Assembly: GCF_010671605.1 (NCBI RefSeq)
Contig: NZ_JAABOO010000005.1
Location: forward strand, 1 to 61,469
DNA length: 61,469 nt
Reading direction: 5' to 3'
Origin: Leptobacterium flavescens
GTDB taxonomy: Bacteria; Bacteroidota; Bacteroidia; Flavobacteriales; Flavobacteriaceae
The notes below the pieces were generated by a model. That model saw nothing but the letters and a program-made list of their open reading frames with translations, was not told the origin of the DNA and ran no database searches. Each line of letters opens with the position of its first letter. Position 1 is the stretch's first letter. Made by a program: the position numbers and the translations under genes. Below are positions 18,519 through 29,642 of the stretch, piece by piece.

Positions 18519-19046
18519 ATGAAAACAAATATCATTCTTATCCTTTTTGTTTTTGTATTATCGGCTTCTTTCGGTTTACCGAAGGGAATTCAGAAAAGAG
18601 TTGATAAGGAACTGAAGAACGTTTTTGAAGTTGAAACCTTTGAAATGAAGGCGATGCAGGTAGATGCAACCATTGAGGAGCAATTACCGCTTAAAATTGG
18701 AGAGAACAAACTCTTCAGGGTCAGTAAAGGAGAAAAACTCCTGGGTTATGCATTTGTAGACAGAGCTCCCAGTAAAACAGCTGAGTTCGATTATTTGGTG
18801 ATCTTCGATGAGAACCTGATCATAAAAAGGGCAAAGGTACTTATCTATCGTGAGGAGTATGGAGGTGAGATAGGGAGTAAACGATGGTTGAAGCAGTTCA
18901 TCGGGAAATCCCAAACAGACACTCTCGAATATCAGAAAAATGTTTCAGCAATTTCAGGAGCCACCATATCCGTAAGATCAATGACCAATGCAGTTAATAA
19001 TGTACTGAAATCTATTGGTATATTGCATGAAAATAATGTCCTTTAA
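18519..19046 (+). CDS. Periplasmic FMN-binding domain protein
   Basis: 175 aa with an N-terminal signal peptide (MKTNIILILFVFVLSASFGLP). The end holds SAISGATISVRS, the S/T-G-A-T-x-S/T flavinylation motif in which the threonine (about residue 149) receives FMN from an ApbE-type transferase, as in NqrC and RnfG. It is therefore expected to carry a covalent flavin outside the cytoplasmic membrane and pass electrons. It overlaps by 1 bp with the downstream membrane-protein gene and follows the porin gene but has its own promoter. No NQR or RNF subunits are near, so the electron donor is unknown. Confidence 0.82.
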   Translation: MKTNIILILFVFVLSASFGLPKGIQKRVDKELKNVFEVETFEMKAMQVDATIEEQLPLKIGENKLFRVSKGEKLLGYAFVDRAPSKTAEFDYLVIFDENLIIKRAKVLIYREEYGGEIGSKRWLKQFIGKSQTDTLEYQKNVSAISGATISVRSMTNAVNNVLKSIGILHENNVL

Positions 19047-19546
19047 TGAAATATAACGGCCTGTTACAAACATTTCCCAAAGAACTAAAGCTTTTTATAG
19101 GCGCATTTGTCATTGTACTTTCTATTGGGTATTACACAGGCTTGTCTTTTGTGAGGAATACCGAGTCTCATCACCCTCAGGGAATCGAAGAAAATTATCT
19201 GGGTAATGAAGAGGAGGCAGAAGCTTTGGTGATGAAGTTTAAAAAAGGGAAAAGGGAAATGCTTACCATTATCCATACCCATATCCTTTCCATGTCTTTT
19301 ATTTTCTTCCTTCTGGGAGGGATCCTGTACTTTACCAGGCTGAACAGAAGCCTGAAACTTTTCCTGATGATAGAACCTTTTATCTCTCTCCTGCTGACTT
19401 TCGGGGGGATCTACCTTTTGTGGACAGGGATCCTTTGGTTTAAATATATTGTCATGATCTCGGGTATACTTATGACCCTTTCCTTTAGCCTTGCCAGCTT
19501 AATTATTTTGTTTCAGTTATTTGGCAGGAAAGCCGAAGTTAAATAA
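19046..19546 (+). CDS. Four-helix inner-membrane protein partnered with the FMN protein
   Basis: 166 aa with about four transmembrane helices (residues about 15-33, 72-95, 103-128 and 132-158). A hydrophilic loop near residues 38-70 contains SHHPQGIEENYLGNEEEAEAL and a helix start has IIHTHILSMS. Histidines in the loop and helix could bind heme or metal, but no named family is recognised. The ATG overlaps the stop of the FMN-protein gene (TAATG), implying tight coupling. Inferred role: membrane electron-transfer partner of the flavoprotein. Confidence 0.6.
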   Translation: MKYNGLLQTFPKELKLFIGAFVIVLSIGYYTGLSFVRNTESHHPQGIEENYLGNEEEAEALVMKFKKGKREMLTIIHTHILSMSFIFFLLGGILYFTRLNRSLKLFLMIEPFISLLLTFGGIYLLWTGILWFKYIVMISGILMTLSFSLASLIILFQLFGRKAEVK

Positions 19547-19581
19547 ACCTTAGAATCTCTTTCCATTCATTAAAAATGTAG

Positions 19582-21085
<1,504 letters not shown>

Positions 21086-21092
21086 AAAGATT

Positions 21093-21115
21093 AAATGCCG
21101 GTACTGCCGGCATTT
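21093..21115. terminator. Terminator between guaB and the converging genes
   Basis: AAATGCCGG (21093-21101) / CCGGCATTT (21107-21115) with a 5-nt loop, followed by ATTTTTC. It works best for guaB but can act on both strands. Confidence 0.8.
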
Positions 21116-21350
21116 ATTTTTCATATAACTCTCCTCTGTGAGGTTTTAAAGCATCCCTTACCTTGATCATCTCCTTTTCGGGGATAACCAGATAGGCAAT
21201 ACTGTGCATATCTGAGAAAGACTCAAAGCCTGTATCTATACAATCTACTTTCTCACTCGCAATATACTCTTTGAGGTGTATCTCGTGATGTTCTGCTGTC
21301 TTTTGTGCTGCCGGGCCTCTGAAATCCCAGATCATTTTAATATTACGCAT
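21114..21350 (-). CDS. Small conserved protein of unknown function
   Basis: 78 aa, soluble, mildly acidic, no signal peptide. It contains MIWDFRGPAAQKTAEHHEIHLKEYIASE, then FSDMHSIAYLVIPEKEMIKVRDALKPHRGELYEK, which suggests an alpha/beta fold. No named family is recognised. It overlaps the upstream SRPBCC gene by 8 bp, so translation is coupled and the two may work together. Confidence 0.6.
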   Translation of the reverse strand: MRNIKMIWDFRGPAAQKTAEHHEIHLKEYIASEKVDCIDTGFESFSDMHSIAYLVIPEKEMIKVRDALKPHRGELYEK

Positions 21351-21798
21351 CGGCTACTGAAGTTCCATTTTCTGCAAAGTTCTTAAAATCTACCATAAAT
21401 TTATAGCTCTGCTTCTTAAATGATCCCGGCATCAGGAAAGCCATTGTTTTCATCATAAAGGTACTGAAACGGAATTCTGTTTTGGAAACCCATTTGGTGG
21501 TGTTCTCATCTACAACCTCAAAAAAGTTTTCCTGTTTGTTATAGACCCCCTGGGTTTCGAAAGTGCCATGGAATTCCTCGGGAGCCTGGAGTTTCAGGAT
21601 GGATTCTGTCATTTCTATTTCCCTTTTTCCCATCTTATAACGAAGTTTACTTTTTGCTCCCTCTTTTCCGGGATCGCCGCTTATATGTTCTAACCCCATA
21701 AAGCCCTTCTGCCAGTGCTTCATATTGTCCTGATTATTGAACTTTTGAAATACTTCTTCTCTGGGCAGTTTGATTAGGATCTCATTTTGATACTTCAT
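21343..21798 (-). CDS. SRPBCC (START/Bet v1-like) family protein
   Basis: 151 aa, cytoplasmic. It starts with the typical first strand MKYQNEILIKLPREEVFQKFNNQDNMKHWQKG, continues with SKLRYKMGKREIEMTESILK and WVSKTEFRF, and ends in a long C-terminal helix (FKKQSYKFMVDFKNFAE), as in polyketide cyclase/AHSA1-type hydrophobic ligand-binding proteins. The ligand is unknown. It is the first gene of a two-gene unit with the 78-aa protein and diverges from the chaperone operon. Confidence 0.75.
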   Translation of the reverse strand: MKYQNEILIKLPREEVFQKFNNQDNMKHWQKGFMGLEHISGDPGKEGAKSKLRYKMGKREIEMTESILKLQAPEEFHGTFETQGVYNKQENFFEVVDENTTKWVSKTEFRFSTFMMKTMAFLMPGSFKKQSYKFMVDFKNFAENGTSVADA

Positions 21799-21873
21799 GA
21801 TCGGTGATATTTAGTTTTACCAATTTACAAAAAAGCAATTGTTTTTGTATAAGGGGATTAAGCTCACCGGAAA

Positions 21874-21904
21874 TTTGCGCGCTGTTCTCTAATTGTTATT
21901 TTTG
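21874..21904 (+). promoter_or_regulatory. Promoter of the periplasmic chaperone operon
   Basis: TTTG (21874-21877), 19 bp, TATTTTTG (21897-21904): full consensus. It lies inside the first codons of the longest possible reading frame (TTG at 21893), which shows that the real start of the first gene is the ATG at 21923. Confidence 0.8.
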
Positions 21905-21922
21905 CCAGTAAACGCAATTTCA

Positions 21923-23866
21923 ATGAAATATTTGTGCTTGTCTATTATTATGTTCTGCCTGTTTTTTGGAGTCAGAGCACAATCAGCCGGTGAGGTATTA
22001 CTCACCATAGACGGCGCACCCTATTATGCGGATGAGTTCCTGTGGTTCTATAATAAGAACGGACAGCAGACACAGGATCAAAAAGATACCGATATAGACG
22101 AACAGATCCGGAATTATATCGATTTTAAACTAAAGGTCCTTGAAGCAAAGGAGATCGGGCTGGATAAAAAGGAAAGTTATATCAGGGAGTTTCAGAAATT
22201 CAGAAAGCAACTTTCTAAAAATTACCTGACAGATACGATAGTTACCAACCGGCTTTTACAGCAGGCATATGATCGTTCCAGAAAAGAAATAAATGCAAGC
22301 CATATTCTTATCAGATTAGATCAGAAGGCTACACCCGAAGATACTTTAAGGGTATTTAACCGCTTAAAGGAATTGAGGAAAGAAGCCCTGGAAAACGACT
22401 TTGATTCGGTTCGTAAGAAGGTACATGACGGCCAAAGTGTTTTCGGGGAAGAACTGGGATACTTTTCTGTTTTCAGAATGGTGTACCCTTTCGAAGAAAT
22501 GGCTTACGGTACTGAGGTGGGGGATATTTCAGAACCTTTCCGTACCAGGTTCGGATATCATATCCTCAGGGTGAATGATGTTCGGGATCACCGAGGAGAA
22601 GTAGAAGTAAGGCAGATCATGGCCAAATATTCGGAAGAGGAAGACAGTATATATCCGGCGGGTAAACGAATACAGGATATCTACCGTAAGATCCAGGACG
22701 GAGTGGATTTTGAATTACTTGCCAGGCAGTATTCGGACGACAGGGAGAGCGCTGCCTTAGGTGGGAGGTTACCCGCTTTTAAATCCGGGAAAAACAATTT
22801 GAAAAATTTTGAGGATGTATCATTCTCCCTGGAAGAAGGAGAGGTGTCCAAACCCTTTCAGACCAGGTACGGCTGGCATATCGTTAAGGTGATCCGGAAA
22901 ACTCCGATAGGAAGTTATGAAGAAGAAAAACCAGGACTGGAAACAAGATTGAGAAGAGATCAACGGTCGCAGAAGATTACCGAAGGATTTCTGGACGGGC
23001 TTAAAAAGCGTTTTGGTTTTAAGGAATACGAAGATGTAAAAGAAGAAGTGCTGGCATCTGTAAATGAGGAATTCTTAAACAGGAACTGGTTTAAAAAATA
23101 TTTGGGTGCTTCTTTGCTGAATAAAACGCTCTACACGATAGAGGATACGGAAATTAAAGCAGATCATTTTGCCGAGCACCTCTACAGGGCACAGTTCCGC
23201 ATTAATTCTAAGGACCTTAAAAAGGTACTTTCAGAACTTTATGAGCGATACCTGAACGATCAGTTGCTGCAGTATTACGAAGAGCACCTGGAGGAGATCA
23301 ACAGAGAGTTTGCCCATATAGTTGGAGAGTACAGAGATGGTCTATTGCTGTTTGAGATCCTTCAGAGGGAGATCCTTCAGAAATCCGAAACGGAAAGCAA
23401 GGAAAGAAGGGATTTTTATGAAGAGAACAAGGAGAATTATTTATGGGACAGGAGGATAAAGGTTGTAATAGCCTCCACCAGAAATACGGAGCTGGCCTCT
23501 AAAATTGAAGGCCTCTTCGGGCAGAATAAAACAATAGAAGAAATTAACACTTTGCTGAATAATAAAGAAAAGTCAATTTTGTTATTTAATGAAGGGGTTT
23601 TCGAAATTTCAGATAAGCGTTTACCGGCTTCCTATGATCCTGTTAAAGGGATTTCAAATACTAAGGAAAAAGATCACTATTATGTGATCCGGACCCTGGA
23701 AGTAATGGAGCCGGGACCCAAAGCCTACGAAGAAGTAAGAGGCCGGGTTATAAACGATTATCAGGAAAAACTTCAGAAAGAATGGCTTTTGGAGCTGAGA
23801 AAAAAGCATTCGGTTGAGATCGATAAAAAAGTACTAAAACGAGTAAAGAAAGAACTGACTAAATAA
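21923..23866 (+). CDS. Periplasmic peptidyl-prolyl isomerase with two parvulin (PpiC) domains
   Basis: 647 aa from ATG 21923; the codons before it are upstream of the transcription start. A signal peptide (MKYLCLSIIMFCLFFGVRAQ) is followed by a SurA-like helical N domain. Two parvulin domains follow: about 120-215 (ASHILIRLDQ..., FGEELGYFS, FRTRFGYHILRV) and about 225-325 (VRQIMAKYSEEED, LGGRLPAF, FQTRYGWHIVKV). A long helical C-terminal part of SurA/PpiD character completes it. It is expected to fold or escort outer-membrane proteins. The stop overlaps the next ATG (TAATG). First gene of a four-gene operon ending with moxR. Confidence 0.85.
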   Translation: MKYLCLSIIMFCLFFGVRAQSAGEVLLTIDGAPYYADEFLWFYNKNGQQTQDQKDTDIDEQIRNYIDFKLKVLEAKEIGLDKKESYIREFQKFRKQLSKNYLTDTIVTNRLLQQAYDRSRKEINASHILIRLDQKATPEDTLRVFNRLKELRKEALENDFDSVRKKVHDGQSVFGEELGYFSVFRMVYPFEEMAYGTEVGDISEPFRTRFGYHILRVNDVRDHRGEVEVRQIMAKYSEEEDSIYPAGKRIQDIYRKIQDGVDFELLARQYSDDRESAALGGRLPAFKSGKNNLKNFEDVSFSLEEGEVSKPFQTRYGWHIVKVIRKTPIGSYEEEKPGLETRLRRDQRSQKITEGFLDGLKKRFGFKEYEDVKEEVLASVNEEFLNRNWFKKYLGASLLNKTLYTIEDTEIKADHFAEHLYRAQFRINSKDLKKVLSELYERYLNDQLLQYYEEHLEEINREFAHIVGEYRDGLLLFEILQREILQKSETESKERRDFYEENKENYLWDRRIKVVIASTRNTELASKIEGLFGQNKTIEEINTLLNNKEKSILLFNEGVFEISDKRLPASYDPVKGISNTKEKDHYYVIRTLEVMEPGPKAYEEVRGRVINDYQEKLQKEWLLELRKKHSVEIDKKVLKRVKKELTK

Positions 23867-24723
23867 TGGTGAAGAAATTTTTTTGTGTGGCCCTTGCTGG
23901 GATCTTTTTTTCTTGCACGATTTTTGAGAAGAAAAGTGATGAAAATGCGGTTGCACGGGTTGGAGAGAATTATTTATATGAAGATGAGATCAATACCCTG
24001 TTAGGTGAGCGTCTTAACAAGGATGACAGTGCAATGGTCGTTCAGAACTATATTAATGGCTGGGCCAAAAAACAATTGCTTGTAGAGAGGGCCAAAATAA
24101 ACCTCGATAAGGACAAGATGGCCGAATTTGAAAGATTGATCGAAGAATACAGGATAGATCTTTTAACGGCGGCTTATAAGGAAGCACTTGTGAATCAGGG
24201 GATGGATACGATTATTTCTGAGGACGAACTGACCCGGTATTATGAAGACCACAAAGAGAATTTTAAACTGAATGAAGAACTCTTAAAGCTGAGATATGTA
24301 CAGATAGACCAGAGTTTTTCAGATGTAGAAAGTGTAAAAGAACGATTGACCCGTTTTAACGAGGAAGATAAATTAGAGCTGGAAGCTATTGCATTACAGT
24401 TCAAATCTTTCTCCTTAAACGACTCGATATGGATAAAAGCAGTGCAGTTTATTCAGAAAGTACCATTGATAAATGCCAATAACAGAAGCAGATACTTAAA
24501 AAAATCACAATTTTTTGAGCTAACAGATTCTTTAGAAGTATATTTGGTGCATGTGAATGACATTTTAAAGCGTAATGAAACTGCTCCTTTAGAATATGTC
24601 AAACCAACCATTCAGCAGATTATCTTAAACAAAAGAAAGCTGGAGTTTATTAGGAATTTAGAAAAAGATTTAATTGATGATGCTATTCAAAAAAAACAAT
24701 TTGAAGTTTATGAAAAGAATTAG
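23866..24723 (+). CDS. SurA-like lipoprotein without a parvulin domain
   Basis: 285 aa. A lipoprotein signal is seen, with lipobox ending at Cys17 (IFFSC), followed by ENAVARVGENYLYEDEINTLL, the opening of SurA/PpiC-type N domains. The following helices (AMVVQNYINGWAKKQLLVERAKINL) fit the chaperone part. No complete parvulin motif (ASHIL... GWHI) is present, so it is probably a chaperone only. Its ATG shares a base with the preceding stop and its last 14 bp overlap the next gene. The three related genes in a row suggest a folding module in the periplasm. Confidence 0.78.
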   Translation: MVKKFFCVALAGIFFSCTIFEKKSDENAVARVGENYLYEDEINTLLGERLNKDDSAMVVQNYINGWAKKQLLVERAKINLDKDKMAEFERLIEEYRIDLLTAAYKEALVNQGMDTIISEDELTRYYEDHKENFKLNEELLKLRYVQIDQSFSDVESVKERLTRFNEEDKLELEAIALQFKSFSLNDSIWIKAVQFIQKVPLINANNRSRYLKKSQFFELTDSLEVYLVHVNDILKRNETAPLEYVKPTIQQIILNKRKLEFIRNLEKDLIDDAIQKKQFEVYEKN

Positions 24724-26140
24724 TTATGTAGCAGGCCTTTTTTCATTTTTGGCTGTACAGGTTCTGACAGCACAGGAAGTGGCCTCAGGAATAGTTAATG
24801 AAGAAGCGAGCAAGAATGTTGTAAAAACAGCAGATACAACCCAAGTAACTACGAGAATTAAAGTAGACGGAGTGGCTGCGGTGATCGGAGACTATGTGAT
24901 ATTGGAATCTGATGTGGATAAGATCCTGATAGACATCAGATCGCAGGGAGGAAAAGCAGAAGACGTTACCAAATGTCAGTTGCTCGGAAAGCTGATGGAA
25001 GACAAATTGTATGCACACCATGCTGTTCAGGATAGTATTGAGGTATCCGATACCGAGATACAGAATGTGGTTTCCTATAAGATCGAGCAATTTGTTGCGC
25101 AGGTTGGTTCTATGGAAAAGTTACTGCAGTTTTACAATAAGGACAGTGAAGAAAGTTTCAGGGAAGAGCTTTTCGAAATAGAAAAAGGAAGGGAATTATC
25201 AGACAGGATGAGATCCAAGATCCTGGAAGAGATAGAGATCACTCCCGAAGAAGTTCGTCAGTGGTTTAATAAGATCCCAAAAGATGAGCTTCCTGTTTTC
25301 GGTGCGGAAATGGAATTGGCTCAGATCGTAAAGCTGCCAAAAGCTTCCAAGGAAGAGATAGACCGTGTGGTAAATCGTTTAAAGGAAATGAAGCGCGACG
25401 TTGAGGAAAACGGAGCCAGTTTTGCAACCAAGGCTATTCTGAATTCCAAGGATGAAGGTTCGAGAGCTAAAGGAGGTTTTTATTCGATCAACAAAAAGAC
25501 AAACTTTGTAAAAGAGTTTAAAGACGTTGCCTATTCTCTGGAAGAAGGACAGGTTTCAGATCCTTTCGAAACTGACTTCGGATGGCATATACTTATGGTA
25601 GAAAAGATAAGAGGGCAGGAGCTGGATGTACGCCACATCCTGTTAAAGCCTGAAGTATCCGATAAAGCCATGGATGAGGCGAAAGAAGAACTCAACCTGA
25701 TCCGTAAGAGGATAATGGATAAAGAGATGACCTTCGAAGAGGCAGCAAAAGAATTTTCAGATCAGAAAGAAACCAAGTTCGACGGAGGGGTGTTGAGAAA
25801 CCCAACGAATTTTGACACGCGTTTTGAACTTAACAAAATCGATCCGATCCTTTACAATCAGGTGAGAGACCTGAAAGGAAACGAAATATCACTTCCGGTT
25901 ATTCAGGAAGGAGATACCGGAAATATTGCCGGATATAAAATATTAAGAGTAACAGACAGACACGACGAACATCCCGCCGACTTTTCAAAGGATTATCTTA
26001 AGATCCAGGAATTGGCACTAAGAGATAAGCAACGCAAAGTTATAGAAGAATGGACAGTAAAAAAGATCAAGGATACATACATCAATGTAAGTCCTGATAA
26101 CAGAAGCTGTAACTTTGCCCTTAACTGGCTTAAAAAATAA
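24710..26140 (+). CDS. SurA-like periplasmic peptidyl-prolyl isomerase
   Basis: 476 aa, starting at ATG 24710; the frame is open further upstream (TTG 24674), but only this start gives a proper signal peptide (MKRISYVAGLFSFLAVQVLTAQ). The SurA N domain begins VDGVAAVIGDYVILESDVDKIL and includes CQLLGKLMEDKLYAHHAV. Two parvulin domains follow: about 180-275 (ELAQIVKLPKAS, AKGGFYSIN, FETDFGWHILMV) and about 280-385 (DVRHILLKPE, FDGGVLRNP). It overlaps the lipoprotein gene by 14 bp; the MoxR gene begins 4 bp after its stop. A likely outer-membrane protein chaperone. Confidence 0.87.
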   Translation: MKRISYVAGLFSFLAVQVLTAQEVASGIVNEEASKNVVKTADTTQVTTRIKVDGVAAVIGDYVILESDVDKILIDIRSQGGKAEDVTKCQLLGKLMEDKLYAHHAVQDSIEVSDTEIQNVVSYKIEQFVAQVGSMEKLLQFYNKDSEESFREELFEIEKGRELSDRMRSKILEEIEITPEEVRQWFNKIPKDELPVFGAEMELAQIVKLPKASKEEIDRVVNRLKEMKRDVEENGASFATKAILNSKDEGSRAKGGFYSINKKTNFVKEFKDVAYSLEEGQVSDPFETDFGWHILMVEKIRGQELDVRHILLKPEVSDKAMDEAKEELNLIRKRIMDKEMTFEEAAKEFSDQKETKFDGGVLRNPTNFDTRFELNKIDPILYNQVRDLKGNEISLPVIQEGDTGNIAGYKILRVTDRHDEHPADFSKDYLKIQELALRDKQRKVIEEWTVKKIKDTYINVSPDNRSCNFALNWLKK

Positions 26141-26144
26141 TTAT

Positions 26145-27098
26145 ATGTCAGACGTAGCTGCCGTTAACAGCCTGGTAGAAAAACACCAGGTACTTAAAAA
26201 AGAAATTGCAAAAGTAATTGTAGGTCAGGAAAAAGTAATAGATGAGATCTTATTATCTATTTACGCCGGAGGACATGCCTTGTTGATAGGAGTTCCCGGA
26301 CTGGCCAAAACCCTCATGGTAAATACCATTGCCCAAACCCTTGGGCTTGAATTCAAGCGTATTCAGTTTACCCCGGACCTTATGCCGAGTGATATTCTCG
26401 GAAGTGAGATCCTGGATCAGAACCGTGAGTTTAAATTTGTTAAGGGCCCCGTTTTTGCCAATATAATCCTGGCAGATGAGATTAACAGGACTCCTCCCAA
26501 AACCCAGGCGGCCCTGCTGGAAGCTATGCAGGAAAGAGCAGTAACTGTAGCAGGACATCACTACAAGCTGGACTTACCCTATTTTGTTCTTGCAACCCAG
26601 AACCCGATAGAGCAGGAAGGGACATATCCCTTGCCCGAAGCTCAGCTGGACCGTTTTATGTTTGCCATAGAACTGAATTACCCGTCCTATGCGGAAGAAG
26701 TTGAGGTGGTTAAATCGACTACTTCTCAGTTAAGTCAGGAAGTCAATCCTCTGTTTACTGCAAAGGAGATCGTGGAGATCCAGCATCTTATCCGTAAAGT
26801 TCCCGTTGCAGATAACGTTATCGAATACGCGGTAAAACTGGTAGGTAAGACCAGACCGGGTGGCGAATACGCTCCGGAACTTGTAAATCAGTATGTAGAC
26901 TGGGGAGCAGGTCCGAGAGCATCTCAAAACCTTATTCTTGCGGCTAAAGCCAACGCAGTGGTAAACGGAAAATACTCTCCGGATATAGAAGATGTAAAGT
27001 CGGTTGCACCTGGAATTTTAAGGCACAGGGTCATCAAAAACTACAAAGCAGAGGCCGAAGGTCTTACGATCGATAAAATTATATCTGAACTTCTGTAA
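26145..27098 (+). CDS. MoxR-family AAA+ ATPase
   Basis: 317 aa from ATG 26145 (a TTG-started extension at 26115 overlaps the previous gene and is discounted). Walker A GVPGLAKT (49-56), Walker B IILADEINR, arginine-finger region EAQLDRFMFAIELNYPS, and the MoxR lid domain (AVKLVGKTRPG, GAGPRASQNLILAAKA). MoxR ATPases act as chaperones for assembly of metal- or cofactor-containing complexes, usually next to von Willebrand factor A and DUF58 genes. None is present here; instead the gene closes the SurA-like operon, suggesting a link to envelope protein quality control (inference). Confidence 0.92.
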   Translation: MSDVAAVNSLVEKHQVLKKEIAKVIVGQEKVIDEILLSIYAGGHALLIGVPGLAKTLMVNTIAQTLGLEFKRIQFTPDLMPSDILGSEILDQNREFKFVKGPVFANIILADEINRTPPKTQAALLEAMQERAVTVAGHHYKLDLPYFVLATQNPIEQEGTYPLPEAQLDRFMFAIELNYPSYAEEVEVVKSTTSQLSQEVNPLFTAKEIVEIQHLIRKVPVADNVIEYAVKLVGKTRPGGEYAPELVNQYVDWGAGPRASQNLILAAKANAVVNGKYSPDIEDVKSVAPGILRHRVIKNYKAEAEGLTIDKIISELL

Positions 27099-27325
27099 TT
27101 TATAACCATTCTAAAATTGTAGACTACATAAAAAAAGAGGGGTATAATTGTGTATTCCTCAATTTTTTAAAGATTTAATTATTTTTTAAAAGTAATCCGG
27201 ATTTTCTTCGACTAATTGACCAATTACGCAGAATTTCACGGATAGGATTTATTGATTCCGGGCTTTAAAAGCTTAACCTATTTTCGTAAATTCGCAGGAC
27301 TTTCAAACTAAAAACTAATACATTT

Positions 27326-29590
27326 ATGGCTTTTGATATTGAAATGATTAAAGGAGTGTACGAAGGGATAGCAGAACGTGTTGACAAAGCACGCGAAGTT
27401 GTCGGAAGACCTTTAACACTCTCAGAAAAAATATTGTATGCTCACCTTTGGGATGGGAACCCTGAAAACGCATTTGTAAGAGGAAAAGATTATGTAGATT
27501 TCGCACCCGACAGGATTGCCTGTCAGGATGCTACGGCACAAATGGCGTTATTACAGTTTATGCAGGCAGGAAAGGCTAAGGTAGCCGTACCTACTACAGT
27601 ACACTGTGATCACCTTATCCAGGCAAAAATGGGGGCGGCAATCGATCTTAAAACCGCAAATGCAACCAGTAGTGAGGTTTTTGATTTCCTCGCTTCTGTA
27701 TCAAATAAATACGGAATAGGTTTCTGGAAACCGGGAGCAGGGATTATCCACCAGGTAGTACTGGAAAATTATGCTTTCCCCGGAGGAATGATGATCGGAA
27801 CAGATTCTCACACTGTTAATGCAGGAGGATTGGGAATGCTGGCTATCGGAGTTGGTGGAGCTGATGCTGTTGATGTGATGGCAGGAATGCCATGGGAGCT
27901 TAAATTCCCTAAACTTATCGGTGTAAAACTAACCGGAAAACTTTCCGGATGGACTGCACCTAAAGATGTGATCCTTAAAGTAGCAGGTATCCTGACCGTA
28001 AAAGGAGGAACCGGAGCTATTATTGAATATTTTGGCGAAGGTGCCAAAGCTATGTCTTGTACAGGTAAAGGTACTATTTGTAATATGGGTGCTGAAGTTG
28101 GAGCTACTACCTCTACCTTCGGTTATGACGATTCTATGGAGCGCTATTTAAGGGCTACCGGAAGAGCAGATGTTGCGGATGCAGCCAATGAAGTAAAAGA
28201 ATACCTTACTGCAGATGAAGAAGTGTATGCAGATCCTGAGCAGTATTTTGATGAACTGATCGAGATCAACCTGTCTGAGTTAAGACCTCACCTGAACGGA
28301 CCTTTTACTCCGGACCTTGCCACTCCTGTTGGAGAACTTGGCGATAAGGCCAGAGAGAACGATTGGCCGATCAAGGTAGACTGGGGATTGATAGGATCCT
28401 GTACGAACTCTTCTTATGAAGATCTTACCAGAGCAGCTTCTATTGCAAAGCAGGCTGTAGATAAAAATATTAAGGCAAAATCAGACTTCGGTATCAACCC
28501 TGGATCCGAGCAGATCAGATATACGGCAGAACGAGACGGATTGCTTAAGATCTTCGAAGACCTGGATGCTACCATCTTTACAAATGCCTGTGGTCCGTGT
28601 ATCGGGCAATGGGACAGAAGTGACCTTAAAGGAGAAGAAAAGAATACCATTGTACATTCCTTTAACAGGAACTTCTCAAAAAGAGCCGATGGTAACCCGA
28701 ATACACACGCTTTTGTAGGTTCGCCGGAAATGGTTGCAGCTATTGCGATCTCCGGGCGTCTTGACTTTGACCCTGTAAACGATTCTCTGATCAATGAGAA
28801 CGGAGAAGAAGTAAAACTTGACGAACCACAAGGGATCGAGCTTCCACCAAGAGGTTTTGATGTGGAAGATGCAGGATATGTAGAACCTGTTGCAGATGGT
28901 TCCGGTGTTGAGGTGAGCGTAAGCCCAACCTCTGAGCGTCTGGAGATACTTACTCCGTTTGCGCCATGGGACGGACAGAATATTACAGGAGCTAAATTGC
29001 TGATCAAAGCATTCGGAAAATGTACAACAGACCATATCTCTATGGCAGGGCCATGGTTACGCTTCAGAGGACACCTCGACAATATTTCGAATAACTGTCT
29101 TATCGGAGCGGTGAATGCTTATAACAAGAAAACAAATTTTGTAAAGAACCAGTTAACCGGTGAATACGGTGGGGTACCTGATACACAGCGTGAATATAAA
29201 GCTCAGGGAATACCAACAGTAGTGGTTGGAGATCACAACTACGGAGAAGGATCTTCCAGAGAGCACGCTGCCATGGAGCCACGTCACCTTGGAGTGAAGG
29301 TAGTATTGGTGAAATCTTTCGCAAGGATTCACGAGACCAATCTTAAAAAGCAGGGAATGCTGGGAATTACTTTCGCTAATGAGAGTGATTATGATAAAAT
29401 CCAGGAAGACGATACTTTCAATTTTATCGATCTGACCGATTTTGCTCCCGGAAAACAGTTAACCATTGAAGTGGTTCACGCTGACGGAACAAAAGATGTG
29501 ATCAAAGCGAATCACTCGTATAACGATTCTCAAATTGAATGGTTTAAAGAAGGATCTGCACTAAATCTTATAAAGAAGCAGAACGCCTGA
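27326..29590 (+). CDS. acn: Aconitate hydratase
   Basis: 754 aa. TCA-cycle enzyme converting citrate to isocitrate through a [4Fe-4S] cluster. The cluster cysteines are in [13 protein letters not shown] (about residue 359) and [11 protein letters not shown] (about 421 and 424). [31 protein letters not shown] and the C-terminal swivel-domain [22 protein letters not shown] are also intact. The size and sequence correspond to the mitochondrial-type aconitase used by Bacteroidota rather than AcnB. It is a single gene with a strong terminator downstream. Confidence 0.96.
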   Translation: MAFDIEMIKGVYEGIAERVDKAREVVGRPLTLSEKILYAHLWDGNPENAFVRGKDYVDFAPDRIACQDATAQMALLQFMQAGKAKVAVPTTVHCDHLIQAKMGAAIDLKTANATSSEVFDFLASVSNKYGIGFWKPGAGIIHQVVLENYAFPGGMMIGTDSHTVNAGGLGMLAIGVGGADAVDVMAGMPWELKFPKLIGVKLTGKLSGWTAPKDVILKVAGILTVKGGTGAIIEYFGEGAKAMSCTGKGTICNMGAEVGATTSTFGYDDSMERYLRATGRADVADAANEVKEYLTADEEVYADPEQYFDELIEINLSELRPHLNGPFTPDLATPVGELGDKARENDWPIKVDWGLIGSCTNSSYEDLTRAASIAKQAVDKNIKAKSDFGINPGSEQIRYTAERDGLLKIFEDLDATIFTNACGPCIGQWDRSDLKGEEKNTIVHSFNRNFSKRADGNPNTHAFVGSPEMVAAIAISGRLDFDPVNDSLINENGEEVKLDEPQGIELPPRGFDVEDAGYVEPVADGSGVEVSVSPTSERLEILTPFAPWDGQNITGAKLLIKAFGKCTTDHISMAGPWLRFRGHLDNISNNCLIGAVNAYNKKTNFVKNQLTGEYGGVPDTQREYKAQGIPTVVVGDHNYGEGSSREHAAMEPRHLGVKVVLVKSFARIHETNLKKQGMLGITFANESDYDKIQEDDTFNFIDLTDFAPGKQLTIEVVHADGTKDVIKANHSYNDSQIEWFKEGSALNLIKKQNA

Positions 29591-29608
29591 TCCTGAATTA
29601 TGATAAAA

Positions 29609-29642
29609 GAAAAAACCCTGACGGAGACGTCAGGGTTTTTTT
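29609..29642. terminator. Strong terminator after aconitase
   Basis: 13-bp stem AAAAACCCTGACG (29611-29623) / CGTCAGGGTTTTT (29628-29640) with a GAGA tetraloop and a T run. Confidence 0.9.

Noticed and set aside
21893-21922. TTG start giving a 657-aa form of the first PPIase
   Set aside because: These codons overlap the -7 promoter box and precede the transcription start; the ATG at 21923 gives a clean signal peptide.
28414-29082. 222-codon minus-strand frame inside aconitase
   Set aside because: Fully covered by the conserved aconitase coding sequence and rich in Ser/Pro from reverse reading; no family match.
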